Shown: positions 53,256 to 64,000, counted from the stretch's first letter. The stretch is DNA of 64,000 bases from Nilaparvata lugens (GCF_014356525.2 NC_052507.1:4080509-4144508), one strand, 5' to 3'. The notes: a model not told the origin generated them from the sequence alone. A program made the numbers and translations.

Positions 53256-53976
53256 CAATAGATAAATTTCATTGTACATATGTCAAGAATAGAATCCTAG
53301 CTATAAAATTACTGAAAACTTGATTAACCGTTTCATACATACATATAATCATCACTAAAAATAAGTATCACATCCACAGGAAAACTGAAAACTTGTTCCA
53401 CATTATAAACTGGCAGTTCTTTGAACAGTAGACCTCGCGCTCAGTAAGTTACATTGACCTGTTGTTATGTTTTCTCAAAAATTAATGAATAATTTATCAA
53501 TTTATAATGTCTAGAAAAAATCCTGAATAAACATAGAGCTTTCTGTCTTTTTGTACCCTGACGCGTCGTCCCGGAATGTGAGTGTGAGCGCTGTTATCAG
53601 GTCTGGCTGCAACTGTCTACAACTTTGATGGAGAGATACATTTTCAAGATGTTCGATGTTTTTGAACGGATAGTATTATAGCATAGCCACCCCTAATACA
53701 AGGCCGCGGCCCACGATATTGCAACATCGCAGTGTAGGCCTAGAATCTAATACATGATTGGTGAAAAAGATTAAAAAAAAAACCACCTGATCTTTTTCAC
53801 CAATCATGTATTAGATTCTAGGCCTATACTGCGACGTTGCAATATCGCAGGCCGCGGTCTTGTATGAGAGGTGGCTATGATTATAGTCAACTGTCTACTA
53901 ACGTTGACGGAAAGATGCATTTTCAAGATGCTCGATGTCTTTGACGGGTAGTATTATAGTCCACTGGACAGCTGAT
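53256..53976 (+). repeat. Duplicated block A, copy 2
   Basis: Matches 46104-46818 with scattered differences; here the family 2 sequence continues past GACAGCTGATTT to its natural end at 54245. Confidence 0.8.
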
Positions 53977-54245
53977 TTATGATGAGTAATATTCTAAAGT
54001 CTGATTTTTACGGTAATATTGGCGATCAAAGGCCTTCTCCTTTTGTATAATCCTCAAAGCGCAACATTTAAAAAAACCGTATGTATACGTCGACACGAAA
54101 TTCAAAAAGGAACACACCTGTCACATTCTATGGAAACCTATTGCTGCGTTTCGCTGTAAATGCGGAACATACAAACAAAAATAACATACAGAGAAATGCA
54201 AAACAGTCGACTTGAATCTTAGACCTCACTTCGATCGGTCTATAA
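53406..54245 (+). repeat. Family 2 repeat containing a MITE
   Basis: AACTGGCAGTTCTTTGAACA start and TAGACCTCACTTCGATCGGT end. Interrupted by the family 11 MITE (53682-53879), followed by a partly repeated family 2 segment (53890-53960). Confidence 0.65.
53682..53879. mobile_element. Family 11 palindromic MITE with exact 7-bp TSD
   Basis: 198 bp, flanked by ATTATAG (53675-53681 and 53880-53886). Same insertion event as 46537, carried along in the block A duplication. Confidence 0.85.
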
Positions 54246-55055
54246 TAATGGGTTCTCTGTTAGCAGCTTTTTAACTAGCACAATGATGCTAGTTATTCAA
54301 CGAGTTTTACAAAGTATGAATAATTAATCAATGAGAATAAAAATTGAATGCAATTAGAATAACGATAGTATAATAATGTGATGAAACTTCATAAATTATT
54401 ATTATTACATGTATTATTACATTCCTTCATAATAAATCGGCGGTGTTTCAAAAAATAATTGTCGATTCTCCAAGAAGGATATAAAAAATATCCTTCCCAT
54501 TAACACACGACCGGGTTGTGATTAATTGGAGCTGTTGGGAATTATAACTGCCATAACAAGTAATGTTCAAATAAGAAACTCTACTTAATAAGTTAAAAAC
54601 TAGTTGATTTGAATCTTAGAATTTTGAGATGAATGAATGAATGAAATTAGAGTTATTAATAGTGAATATAATATTGCATTGATAATTAAATTCGGATTGA
54701 TGGAATAAACGTTATAGAGTGGATTGAATGAAAAAGACTAAGAAATTGTCAAAAAAACCACTGATTTATTGATAATTAGAAAGACCGGTTTCGGTTATTA
54801 CACCATTGTCAATCTCTGATAAACTATGATAAAAAAAAAGTTATAGAGTGGGATTTAAATTGAAATTTTAGAAATTGATTGATTAATATTGAAAATATAC
54901 AATATTAAAGAACAGAAAATCTTGAGATGGGAAAATGAATATGTATTATGTAGGATGAAGATGGGATGTGGAAAATGGATGAATGAATGGAATGAAGAAT
55001 GGAAAGGAAGGGAGATATATTATCCTAATATATAGAATATTTGTCATGCAGTGCT
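54246..55055. other. Unassigned stretch
   Basis: About 800 bp. A GACCGGTTTCGGTTATTACACC segment at 54783-54805 stands out as GC-richer; I suspect it belongs to another dispersed repeat but have no second copy here. Purine-rich GGAATGAAGAATGGAAAGG at 54990. Confidence 0.4.
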
Positions 55056-55307
55056 CTAGGGTTGGACAGATTCAGTCATTTTCTCTATAAGATACTTTTT
55101 CAAAGACACGATAAAGCCCGCTCGGCTCTCAATGCATCTAATAGAGTTGAGAAGTTTATTCCATTCACGACAAGCACTGACAAGGAGCGATTCGGAATAG
55201 ATAGCAGTTCGATGATTTGGTATCCTGAGAGTATTTGCACCAGTTCTAGTATGAGAAGAATCGGGAGAGAGAGAGAGTGAAAAAAGATAGAGAGAAAGGG
55301 CGATCAA
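55056..55307 (-). pseudogene. LINE ORF2 C-terminal fragment
   Basis: 83 codons with LRIPNHRTAIYSESLLVSA and REWNKLLNSIRCIESRAGF...KKYLIE, the C-terminal pattern of Jockey/CR1-type ORF2 proteins (PxxRTxxYxxSFxxxAxxxWNxLPxxIR). No RT domain. A 5'-truncated LINE remnant of a family different from those at 2341 and 9430. Confidence 0.55.
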
Positions 55308-55845
55308 TCACTTTTCCACTGTAGGAACTTGTTATTCAAGGAAGATGTTGAGAGAAACATGGAACAATAAATTAGTCCAGAATTGGAGCTATAATTCCAG
55401 TTTTCAAGACCAATATTAAACTGAACGCTCCCTAATTCCATTAGCTTAAGTATCTAGTTTCCTCGGTTCTCCCCAGAGATCCTGGCGTGGAAGATGGAAA
55501 CTACGGTGCTGTTCTATATTCGCTCACCATGAAAACGCTGCAGAATAATTATTCTTTCGAATTAAATCGCCAACTCAGGAGTGAGACCTCTTCCTGTTTG
55601 CATTATCCTTGAAGTTGGAGGATGAATATTAATGGAAAAATTTTCTAATTCCCTCTGGATCAACTTTCTTACTGCATGCATCCTGTTTCAGTGAGACGCT
55701 TTTCTTTCAAGTTCCAGGAGTCTTATACTGGCAGAGCAGCTTCTTAACATCAGAATTGGTAATTATCCTTGAGTGGAAATTCAGTTACTGACTTAAACGT
55801 TCAGTAACTTAATAATTTACCATTGTAGCAAGCCATAGTGAAGTC
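55308..55845. other. Unassigned stretch
   Basis: 540 bp without ORF or repeat that I recognise. Confidence 0.4.
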
Positions 55846-55945
55846 CACGTTATAATGGCATTATTTGATCAACATTTGTGTTGCTATCCTTGTCTATAGT
55901 GAGCTCCACATCATAATAGCAGTGGAGAGAGATGAAATAAGATGA
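55846..55945 (+). repeat. Family 1 end fragments
   Basis: ATAGTGAAGTCCACGTTATAATGGC at 55848 and TATAGTGAGCTCCACATCATAA at 55896, two left ends in series as at 21234. Confidence 0.5.
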
Positions 55946-56121
55946 GATATTATCACTTTCCTTGCCCTATTACCATAGGTAAGGAGAGTATTGCTTTCCG
56001 AAAAAAATTAAGGTACAACAATTTCTAAATTTCTATACGTTTCAAGGTCTTCTGAGTCGAAAAAAGTGGTTTTTTGGTATTGGTCTGTATGTGTGTTGTG
56101 TGTTTGTGTGTGTGTGTGTGT

Positions 56122-56159
<38 letters not shown>

Positions 56160-56520
56160 AGTGTATGTGCGTCTGTGTACACGATATCTCATCTCCCAAT
56201 TAACGGAATGACTTGAAATTTGGAACTTAAGGTCCTTTTACTATACGGATCCGACACGAACAATTTCGATCAAATGCAATCCAAGATGGCGGCTAAAATG
56301 GCGAGAATATTGTTAAAAACAGGGTTTTTCGTTATTTTCTCGGAAACGGCTCCAACGATTCCAATCAAATTCATACTTAATAATATAGTCATTGATAGCT
56401 CTATCAACTGCCACAAGTCCCATATCTGTAAATATTTCAGGAGCTCCGCCCCATCAATGCAAAGTTCGATTTTAGATTCCTAATTATCAGGCTTCAGATA
56501 CAATTTAAACAGAAAAAACC
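55946..56520 (+). repeat. Family 8 repeat with (GT)n
   Basis: CTTTCCTTGCCCTATTACCA, GTAAGGAGAGTATTGCTTTC, CGTTTCAAGGTCTTCTGAGT, a broken (GT)n tract (56090-56158), ACGATATCTCATCTCCCAAT and the distal part shared with 21480-21905 up to GATTCCTAATTATCAGGC. The most complete copy here. Confidence 0.7.
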
Positions 56521-57028
56521 AAGTGGAATAGATAAGGAATAAAAGTCTCTACAGTTAATGTTCAGTAGCATTTTCACCTAAAATTGAAAATTGAAATGTT
56601 ACCTCAGTTTACAGCAGTTGAAATTAATCTTTGAGATGGGGAAGGAAATAATCCTCCGAATATTTAAATCAATAAATTGAATATAGTTCAATATATTAAC
56701 TAAAATATTCCATTTATTTAATTTCCAACCCCTTCTAAGTAGCAACATTTATAATTGAATGATATGACAGCTCAACAATTCAAGATTTATCCCATTCGTT
56801 ACTTGTCATTGATGATTGTTAGGCATATTCAATAATCAACAATAAGATTGTAATCATGTTTGCAATTTAATATACATAATAGATCAAATAAATAGAATTT
56901 CCAAAAAATAAACAAAATTTAAATCAAGTAATTACAAATTTATTTATTATCCTGTCCCATTTATTTTTGCGAAGTAGTTGCCTGTGAATTTTCCATAAAT
57001 TAATATTGGTTGTTTCGTAAATACCTGG
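56521..57028. other. Unassigned AT-rich stretch
   Basis: 500 bp outside the gypsy LTR; no feature recognised. Confidence 0.4.
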
Positions 57029-58360
57029 TGTATTGAAGTGAGGAGGCCTCCGTACACTTTATTCAAATTTTTCACTTATTAATTTTTCACTGCACAAGAA
57101 TCCTTTTACGGCGAATTTAGATCTTTTCTGGAAATATTGGTTTCCTTGTGATGAGTTGGTCAGCAAGGATTCAGCTTCCATGGCCATAAGTAAGACATCC
57201 TGTGATACTACGAGTCTACGAGTCTACGACCGCTGAATAATAGAGAAACGAAAAGAATATTTATAAATACTGTAATACTAAAGGAGAGATCAATAATACA
57301 GAATTTGCTCTTCTTAACAAAATCAACAATACACAAGATCTTTAATAAATTCATCAATAATAGTTTAAAGATAAATAATTCAAGATACTCGAAGTGAAGC
57401 TTCCAAAAGAGATTTATTAAAAAGAAAAATTATAACTTGAATAAGGCTTTACAATTTTATTTAATTATTTATTTATTTGACCAGCGTGACAAAGATAATT
57501 TGATATTTATTTATTTATCAATTTAATTTTACTATTATATAAACTTGCATAGAAATATTTCCAACATTTTGAATTACGAGAATTAGAGCTGAAAAACAAA
57601 TTAAGGAAAGCTGGGATTAATTATAATCTGATCAGACTTGACTTATAAAACAATAAGTAAAGTATATAAATAAATAATGCTTTACCTGTACAGCGGAAAT
57701 TGTAGAAACTACTATGGATACATATGTGATGAATGAGATTTTCAACAAATATAAATAAATTGCCATAACTTAGGCCAGCTAGAATGAATATTCAATTAAA
57801 TTTTCGGACATGATTACTTTTCTTTTTTTTTTTTAATAACAAACAAGAAAATTTACATATTTAAAAAGGAAATAAAAAAAAAATAAAGAAAATAATAATA
57901 ATATCACAACTTGTGATGAATGAAATCTGTCTCTGATCAACTACATATCGTAATAAATAGAAAAATTTAGCATAAGCTAAATAAAAATGGAATCAAAGAA
58001 AAAAGTTAAATTTACAACCTCCACTCACGAAATTCAGAGACAGAATGGATCATCGAGCGTTGAAGACGGGGTAGCAAACAAGACAGTGACGTAAGCAAAA
58101 CGGAATTATCAAAATTAGACAAAGAAACTAGAGAGAATGAGCAATGCAAACTCAAAGCTACCAACAAGGACAGAAAAAGGGAGAAAGAAAATAGCAAAAA
58201 ATAACTGGAGAGAACAAGAAAGTAGATTATTCGAAGGGTACAGCTCGATCCCATAAGTGCATCTTTGTCTCATTGAGAAAACAAGCTGATAATACAATCG
58301 AATTTAGAACCGAAATAACAGAAAAACAAGATAAAAATAATCATGTCCAAAATTGTTACA
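57029..58360 (-). repeat. 3' LTR of the Ty3/gypsy element
   Basis: On the minus strand it starts TGTAACAATTTTGGACATGA right after a purine tract (GAGTGGAGGGAGTA, 58361-58374), and is proposed to end ...CTTCAATACA at 57029. It has a TATA box (57266-57259), an initiator-like TTCAGCG about 30 bp on (57237-57231), and AATAAA at 57063-57058, in the order U3-R-U5 requires. The 5' LTR is outside the window, so the 57029 boundary is tentative; the 58360 boundary is better supported. Confidence 0.5.
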
Positions 58361-58374
58361 TACTCCCTCCACTC
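58361..58374 (-). promoter_or_regulatory. Polypurine tract of the Ty3/gypsy element
   Basis: GAGTGGAGGGAGTA on the minus strand immediately before the TG of the LTR; it would prime plus-strand DNA synthesis. A weaker similar tract at 58020-58030 is an alternative. Confidence 0.5.
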
Positions 58375-58855
58375 AAGTGTGTGAAAGCTACATTCTAAAA
58401 AAAAAATTTGAGCTAGCTAAGATAATTTTAAGTTGAATTAACATATATATAGAATTTATCAGAGAAGAATGTTTCATTTCAATAATCTATCTAATAATAT
58501 GATCTCAATAAAATTTCTATCTATTTATAGGCTAAGATAGATTCTTTTGTACAATATTTTACACAATTCCATAAAGAAATTAAATAAGTGAGTAAAGTTA
58601 AAATTTCAATAGGTGGCGCGCTTCACCAAAGAAAACAACTATTTACTCTTCAGAAACACCTAAACCAAAGGCAACACAATTTAACCAGAAGTGAAACGTT
58701 ACAGAATAATAGTGAGTTTCCTACAAATAACCCAAAGAAGAAAGTATCAATGAGCCGTTCTCTCAGTAAGAAACAACAGAGACGAAACCGTTACCCTTTA
58801 CTTCAAAGATAAGAAGGAAGAATGAATACCAGGCTACGTTATCCAAAACAAGGAA
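58375..58855. other. 3' untranslated part of the gypsy element
   Basis: Between the end of pol and the polypurine tract. No env-like ORF on the minus strand. Confidence 0.5.
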
Positions 58856-59365
58856 TTATGAATTATATTTCTTTAATTGTGAGACATGAGCCTTTTGAAC
58901 AAAGCGATTAGTAATAGGGTCAACTAATTCAGCCGTAACATCAGATAACCATCTTTTTATTTTTAGCGGGCCACGATACCGGAAGCTTAATTTTGTACAA
59001 ATTTGGTTGGCCTTATCACTAAGAATATGTGTCCGGACCCATACAAGGTCATCTATAGCAAAAGGAATAGGGACACGGTTCCTATCATAGCGAGTTTTTC
59101 TATAATTATGACTTTTCATCAATTGCTCTTTAGCCTTTTGCCAAATTTCTACAGTGTTCTCATCGGCAGTATCAGGTAAAATTTCATTAATATTCCAGAT
59201 ATTCAAAAGAGGTTCTTTAGGTTTATAACGGAACATCAGAGAAAAAGGGGTGCACTTAATGCTATCATGTTCAGCAGTATTAAAAGCTAAAGCTAACCAA
59301 TCATTTACAGTATCATCCCATTTATTCTGTGAGTTTGCATGAAAAGCAATGAGAGAGCTACGCAA
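58856..59365 (-). pseudogene. pol: pol: integrase C-terminal region with GPY/F-type module
   Basis: 169 codons. LALAFNTAEHDSIKCTPFSLMF is the end of the integrase core; a LVWVRTHIL ... SFRYRGPLKIKRWLSDVTAEL ... AHVSQLKKY stretch is the GPY/F module found at the C-terminus of gypsy integrases. No chromodomain is seen after it. Natural stop at 58856. Confidence 0.75.
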
Positions 59366-59385
59366 ATTACGATGTAATCTTTCAA

Positions 59386-60174
59386 CTATGTTTGCTTTAG
59401 GATAGAAAGGTGAAGTCGTATTATGACGAATTCTAATTGAAAACAGAAATTTTTAAACTTGATTGATTTAAAAATTGATGCATTATCACTAATAATTTGT
59501 TTAGGAGTAGAGAAATTCGCAAAAATACCTTTCAATGCTCTAATTACTGATTCAGAATTAGCTTTTCTCAAACATTTTAACCAACAGAATTTACTGAAAA
59601 CGTCAATTGCACTAAAAATAAAACAGTTATTCTGTGATGTGCGTACTAATGGACCAACTAAGTCAATATGTATCATCTCAAGAGGTTTTTCCTGTATTTT
59701 TGATGATAAAAAACCGTCATTGGTAGCCTGAGCTGGTTTACTTTTTGCACAAAGAGTACAAGATTTAACTAAATAAATTATATCTTTCCTCAAATCAACC
59801 AAGTGGAAATTCTCTTGAATTTTTGAAATTGTTTTAGCAATGCCTAAATGAGCACCAATCATACTTTCATGATAATATTTGAAGATTAAAGGAACAAGAA
59901 GTTTGGGTATGACTATTTTTTGTTTTTCCTGGTTTCTTAGTTTTATCACTAATACTCCTTTAGACAAACTATAAGGAAACTGATCAATATTATTATTAAT
60001 CTTTTCTATTATATCCGCTAAAATAGGATCATTCTCTTGGTGTTGTTTTATGTCAGTGAATACTAGTGGAAAATCGGTAATTTTTAGTGAGTTTATTAAG
60101 TTTAGACTATTTTCTACTTCTATATGTTCATCTTTGACATCAATTTCAGGCAATTCACTGTCATCATGGTACAT
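59386..60174 (-). pseudogene. pol: pol: integrase zinc-binding and catalytic core
   Basis: 262 codons. Zinc finger H102, H109, C139, C142 (HESMIGAH ... SCTLCAKSK). The core has D171 (MIHIDLVGPL) and D230 (IISDNASIF); the glutamate of the D,D-E triad lies past a frameshift near 59440, in a frame reading into the next entry. Inserts the element's DNA into the chromosome. The upstream part (1-90) is the end of RNase H plus linker. Confidence 0.8.
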
Positions 60175-60302
60175 TCTGGATAAAGCATCAGCTATGCAAT
60201 TATCTTTTCCCGCTACATGCTGTGTTGTGAACTGAAATGATAAAAGCCTAAGTATCCAACGACTAAGTCTACCAATTTGCTTGTCTTGTTTTAAAATCCA
60301 TG

Positions 60303-61022
60303 CTAAGCACTATTATCTGTTAACAACAAGAATTTAGTGTGTTGTAAGTACAGTTTAAATCTTTCCATGCCAAAAATTGCTGCATAGCATTCGATTTCAT
60401 ATGTAGAATATTTGCATTCTTGTTGAGTGAGCTTTTTGGAAGCAAAACTAATAGGCTTTAGGATGCCATCAACATATTGAGAAAGGACCGCAGAAATTGA
60501 TAAGGAGCTCCCATCAGTTTGCAACACAAACTGTTTATTAAAATCAGCTGTTATTAAGACAGGAGGGTTCATAATTGCATTTTTCAATTTCTGAAAAGCT
60601 TTCTCGTGAACATCTTCCCAAATAAATTTTTTATCCTTCTTTCTTAGTTCGTTGAGGGGTGAGGCGATTTCAGCGTAATTTTCAATGAATTTGTGAAAAT
60701 ATCCTACCATTCCTATGAATCTGGAGATAGCCTTGACATTTTTTGGTCTAGGGTAATTACGAATTGAATTTGTCCGAGCTGGATCAATAGTAATACCATG
60801 TTCACTTACTAAATTACCTAGAAAGGAGATTTGTTTTTTTGCAAATTTAGCTTTCTCCTTTTTTACAGTAAACCCACCTTGTTTAAGTTTGGACAACACT
60901 ATCTTAAGATGTGACTCAAAGATGTGCTCAAGATGTGACTCAAAATCTTTAGAATAAATCACAATATCATCCAAATAATTTATTACAAATTTGAACTTTA
61001 TCCCTTCAAATAAAATATTCAA
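60303..61022 (-). pseudogene. pol: pol: second half of reverse transcriptase and RNase H
   Basis: 239 codons. The RT active-site box is YLDD at 16-19 (INYLDDIVIYS); RT thumb and connection follow (HLEHIFESHLKIVLSKLKQG, FLGNLVSEHGI). RNase H has QTDGSSLSISAVLSQ and KLTQQECKYSTYEIECYA, with D of TDG and E of YEIE as metal ligands. The stop at 60303 follows LLTDNSA; RNase H coding continues one frame over. Confidence 0.85.
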
Positions 61023-61045
61023 AGCAGTAGATAAGGCTTGAGCAC

Positions 61046-62137
61046 CTATTGATAAACCAAACGAGTATAACAGTAAGTTTGAGTTGGAGTTGCAAAAGTA
61101 GTCAAGTGCTTAGAAGATGGAGATAATTTCAATTGATAATAGCTTTCAGTAAGATCAAGAACAGTAAAGAACTTAGCACCGTTAAACCAATGGAATGTAC
61201 TCTCAATGTTTGGCAAAGGTGTAGCATCTAATGCAATTTTTTTATTTAATGCTCTATAATCTACTACCACACGATGGCCACCATCTTTCTTAGGAACTAA
61301 GAAACAAGGGCTGGAATAATTAGAAGTTGATTTCTCAATAATTCCATCATCTAACATTTTTTGAATTTTTTTATTTAAGATTTCCATTCTTATCGGATTT
61401 AACTGATAAGGAGCTTTCCTTACGGGCTGATTGTCTATCAGACGAATTTCATATTCTATTACGTTCGATTTACCTAGTTTATGGGTAAGAACATCATCAA
61501 ATTGATTTAATACTTTGTTTAATTCTACTTTCTGCGAAGAGCTTAAATCGTCCAATTCCACATCAGTACCAATTCTATTCATTTTCTTTAGTAATTCCAA
61601 CCTGTGATTTTTTTCAAAAGAAAATTTGAATTGCGGTTTAAATCCAAAGAAATACCTATTATTGAATAAATCAGGAACTAATTTGGAATAATGAATAAAA
61701 TCACAACCTAAAACAATAGGAATTGACAAATCATCATGAACAAAGAAACGAAATTTCCAACTGAAGTTTTCAATTTTTATTTTTAATAGAACTGACTCTT
61801 TCAACAGTAATTTACTTTTATTCGCAGTAACACAATGCTGAATATCCTCTTGAATAAGCAGATTACCATTATCCCGTAATATTTCAGTAAAAACTTTCCT
61901 TGAAATGATACTATAATCAGAACCAGAATCAATCAATGCAATAGAACTGACACAGTTATTTCCTAACTCACATACTATTAAAGGAGTGATTTTATTAATC
62001 AAAGCTCTAGTCTTTAACTGATTAAATTTCTTTTGCTTTTTTCTTTTTATTTTATTTTTCATTTTCTGATTTTTGTCAGTATATTTTGATTGAATTGATT
62101 TCTTCTTACCATTAGAAAAAGTATCACTACATTTCAA
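61046..62137 (-). pseudogene. pol: pol: aspartic protease and first half of reverse transcriptase
   Basis: The ATG-initiated frame has 363 codons, but the frame is open from 62236. A basic N-terminus (KNKIKRKKQKKFNQLK) precedes the retropepsin motif with catalytic D70-S71-G72 (ALIDSGSDYSIIS) and a distal ILGCD-like VLGCDFIHY. RT starts near residue 230 with VRKAPYQLNP, DDGIIEKSTSNYSSPCFLVP, GGHRVVVDYRALNKK and the first catalytic aspartate D328 in VLDLTESYYQLKL. The frame is lost at 61075 just past the TFATPT box. Confidence 0.85.
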
Positions 62138-62232
62138 GGTATTAATTCCGTTTTCTTTATTGAATTTTTGATTGTATTTGGTGTTTTGAAATTTTCTTTT
62201 ACTGTATATTTTCTTTTTATACTGTTTCCCAG

Positions 62233-62239
62233 CTAGTCA
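62233..62239 (-). promoter_or_regulatory. Probable UGA-CUAG stop-codon readthrough site between gag and pol
   Basis: The gag stop on the minus strand is TGA (62239-62237) followed by CTAG. The same frame stays open from there into the protease ORF with no further stop. UGA followed by CUAG is the best-studied leaky stop context in viral and animal genes. Most gypsy elements instead use a frameshift or a fused ORF. Function is inferred from context only. Confidence 0.55.
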
Positions 62240-62788
62240 TGCTTTTTTATTTTCACAAGAGTTTGCATAATGTCCACTTTCATTACATTTAAAGCAACGT
62301 ATTTTAGATAGATCTCTAGTGAAATTATTATTAGATCTTTGGTGATTCTGATTATGATTTCTCGAATTACTGCTTGTACCTCTGAAATTTGAATTATTCA
62401 TGTTGGATCTACATGACTGAGCTAGATGACCTACTTTGTTGCATTTGTAACAACGTCTTTGAGCTAATTCAACATTCATTGGAGATTTTTGATTATTTTT
62501 ATTAGTATTAAAATTGTATTTATTTCTTTCTAAATCCCCATATTGAATATTTTGAGATACTACTGAGATGGAAGTTAAGTCATTAAAACTAGTTGGTTTG
62601 GATTGGAAAACTAGTCTATTTCTTTCCTCTGGATTCAACCCTGAGCAAATATTATTGACTACGTCTTCCTCAGATTTTTCTAATCTTAGTAGTTTATTAG
62701 CATCTTTGATTGACACAATGTAAGCAGACAAGGGTTCACCAGCCCTTTGTAAACGATAATAGTGGTCTCTTTCAATGATTGAAATCAA
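62237..62788 (-). pseudogene. gag: gag, C-terminal part with two CCHC zinc knuckles
   Basis: 183 codons. The capsid end (LQRAGEPLSAYIVSIKDANK) is followed by two nucleocapsid zinc knuckles: C113-C116-H121-C126 and C165-C168-H173-C178, both exact C-x2-C-x4-H-x4-C, separated by an Asn/Ser/His-rich linker. They bind the element's RNA. The reading frame ends with TGA at 62239-62237, followed by CTAG, and is in frame with protease-RT below (see separate entry). Confidence 0.8.
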
Positions 62789-63447
62789 TCTGGACGGAAT
62801 AAAAAATGTTGCAGAATATCCTTATGAAATTCATCAAAACTCTTATTTGTACTCATAGCTAAATTCAATCGATCGGCGAGAGGCCCTACAACAGAAGAGT
62901 GAATGATATGGAAAAGTTGCTGATCTAATAAGTTCGATCGTTCTTTTATTTTCAAACATATTTCAATGAATTTCAACAAACTATCAACATTCAATCCGTC
63001 AGTATTCGGAAGTTCCTTCATCAGACCTTCGATAGGATTTGATAATTTATTATACAAATTACCAAATAAAGGTGAAGACAAGTTGGCTGCAAGGTTTACC
63101 CTATTAGTATTGAAATCACTACCGAATACAGTCCTACCCAAGTTTTCATTTATTGTAGCATGTACCTGTTCTACCATAGAGACAGTATTACTATTATTTA
63201 TATTTTCAAAATCAGTAACTTGAATATCAGGATTGGTAACATTTGTTTGTGAATACTGAGTAACCTTTTGTTCCATATTACTTGTACTAGGAATTGGCGC
63301 AATAAAGCGATTTACTGTATTAGTATGAAGTTTAGTATTCGAATCGTGTGTGGGATTATTCATTTTTGAATCAGGTGTACTAAGACTGCTTTGTTTTTCA
63401 AAATGAGGCGAACTAGATCTACTAAAGCATTCACACAAGTCGATCAA
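62785..63447 (-). pseudogene. gag: gag, middle part (capsid)
   Basis: 220 codons. Ser/Asn-rich linker first (residues 1-100), then a helical capsid-like segment (KFIEICLKIKERSNLLDQQL, GPLADRLNLAMSTNKSFDEF). The frame ends at 62785 after RPD; the protein continues in the frame of the next entry, the shift falling in a run of six T (minus strand) near 62802-62807. Confidence 0.65.
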
Positions 63448-63530
63448 TTTAGTAAAAGTAGCCTGAGCTAATACAATAGACTCATCAATACCCTTAATTA
63501 GATTTTGGTCATTTGCTTCTTTAGCATAAG

Positions 63531-63971
63531 TTAATAATTGAACAATTCGATTGAGAGAATATGTAGAAAAATGGATAACGCTTTATGAATGTTTACCTTT
63601 TTATCAGGAATACTCATAGAAAGAATTCTCTCCAAGTATTCCTCTTCCCCTGTCAATAAATCGAGGATTTTTTTTATAGCAATTTTACTAGACTCATCAT
63701 CGTAAATAATTCGTGCAATTTTTGGGTCTGGATTGCTAACTAATGCTCGATACTTTCCCCTTAAAGTGTCTACATCATTGTCAATAACTGTATCTGTAGG
63801 TACTCCCAATGTTTCAAGTTCGAAAAGTAAATTCTCTTTAGTAACAAAATTAGGATTGAATTCTCTAATAGGAATCAAATTGAAATTGAAGCACTCTTCA
63901 ACTGATTTTTTAACATCCCAATAATTAATTATTTTAGATTCCATAGATGCTACTTTATTCGGTGAACCCAT
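63531..63971 (-). pseudogene. gag: gag, N-terminal part
   Basis: 146 codons from the first ATG. Sequence between 63971 and the window end (64000) has no coding signal, so this is likely the gag start. KKSVEECFNFNLIPIREF and TKENLLFELETLGVPTD are helical, low-similarity gag N-terminal sequence; I recognise no named domain. The frame is lost near 63540 and gag resumes in another frame from 63447. Confidence 0.6.
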
Positions 63972-64000
63972 ATTATCATTTTCTTAAATAAATTATTAAT

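Larger units (their letters stand above)
58856..64000 (-). mobile_element. Ty3/gypsy LTR retrotransposon internal region, 5' end beyond window
   Basis: Minus-strand order gag - protease - RT - RNase H - integrase, the Ty3/gypsy (Metaviridae) arrangement. Nearly complete but broken by several single-base frameshifts (about 63450-63530, 62805, 61075, 60303, 59440). No env. The region upstream of the first gag ATG (63971) and the 5' LTR are cut by the window edge. Confidence 0.85.

Noticed and set aside
56008..56199. His/Thr-rich 63-aa ORF
   Set aside because: Translation of the (GT)n microsatellite.
58012..58297. Minus-strand hydrophobic ORFs in the LTR as an env or membrane protein
   Set aside because: They lie within the U3 region, overlap each other in two frames and their Leu/Phe/Ser content reflects the pyrimidine-rich DNA.

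Overview
This window looks like intronic and intergenic DNA of an insect, most likely a hemipteran. It is AT-rich, has no bacterial-type operons and is packed with nested transposable elements. Several repeat families resemble ones I recall from planthopper genomes, but that is memory and was not checked by a search. The only host gene I can support lies on the minus strand. A 125-nt coding exon (9698-9822) with proper splice sites encodes the start of the conserved core of a Kv-channel-interacting protein (KChIP, neuronal calcium sensor family). A second minus-strand exon candidate (24544-24639) ends in ATG-ATT-G, in the right phase to splice to it, with an upstream in-frame stop. The region between them would then be a TE-filled intron of about 15 kb.

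Layout. 1-9.7 kb: tandem and nested non-autonomous repeats, including Helitron-like elements (TC start, CTAG end) inserted in a terminal-inverted-repeat family, plus two LINE 3' ends. 9.7-15 kb: the KChIP exon, then a dense cluster of palindromic MITEs and a LINE remnant split by a 560-bp palindrome. 15.3-17.5 kb: a 5'-truncated RTE-type LINE with an 11-bp target-site duplication. 18-25.5 kb: further repeats, a hAT-like MITE with an empty paralogous site, an (AC)n tract and the 5' exon candidate. 25.8-32.6 kb: a three-level nest, in which an element with 178-bp tandem subterminal repeats contains a hairpin element, which in turn contains a 5.1-kb CR1/Jockey-type LINE with ORF1, endonuclease and RT. 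33.1-34.4 kb: a PIF/Harbinger-like remnant. 34.5-46 kb: MITEs, a tRNA-derived SINE, family-7 repeats and hairpin elements. 46.1-54.2 kb: a duplicated 0.7-kb block and a pair of 0.6-kb direct repeats bounding a gag-like coding region. 55-64 kb: a LINE end and a Ty3/gypsy retrotransposon on the minus strand, with its 3' LTR at 57029-58360 and its 5' end beyond the window.

The most interesting signals are these. (1) A family of hairpin elements (40949, 41922, 43013, 26195, 33279, 36901) has outer arms that differ completely between members yet stay self-complementary, and every apex keeps GA opposite GA between two short helices capped by a GNA loop. This is the pattern expected of a selected RNA or ssDNA fold. 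(2) A palindromic MITE family in four copies has exact or near-exact 7-bp target duplications, an unusual length. (3) The gypsy element has gag and pol in one frame separated by UGA-CUAG, the best known readthrough context. (4) The hidden KChIP exon has LINE sequence about 30 bp beyond its splice donor.

Repeat family numbers (family 1 to 11) are names I assigned for this window only. All coordinates of repeat boundaries are by eye and may be off by a few bases unless a target duplication is given.
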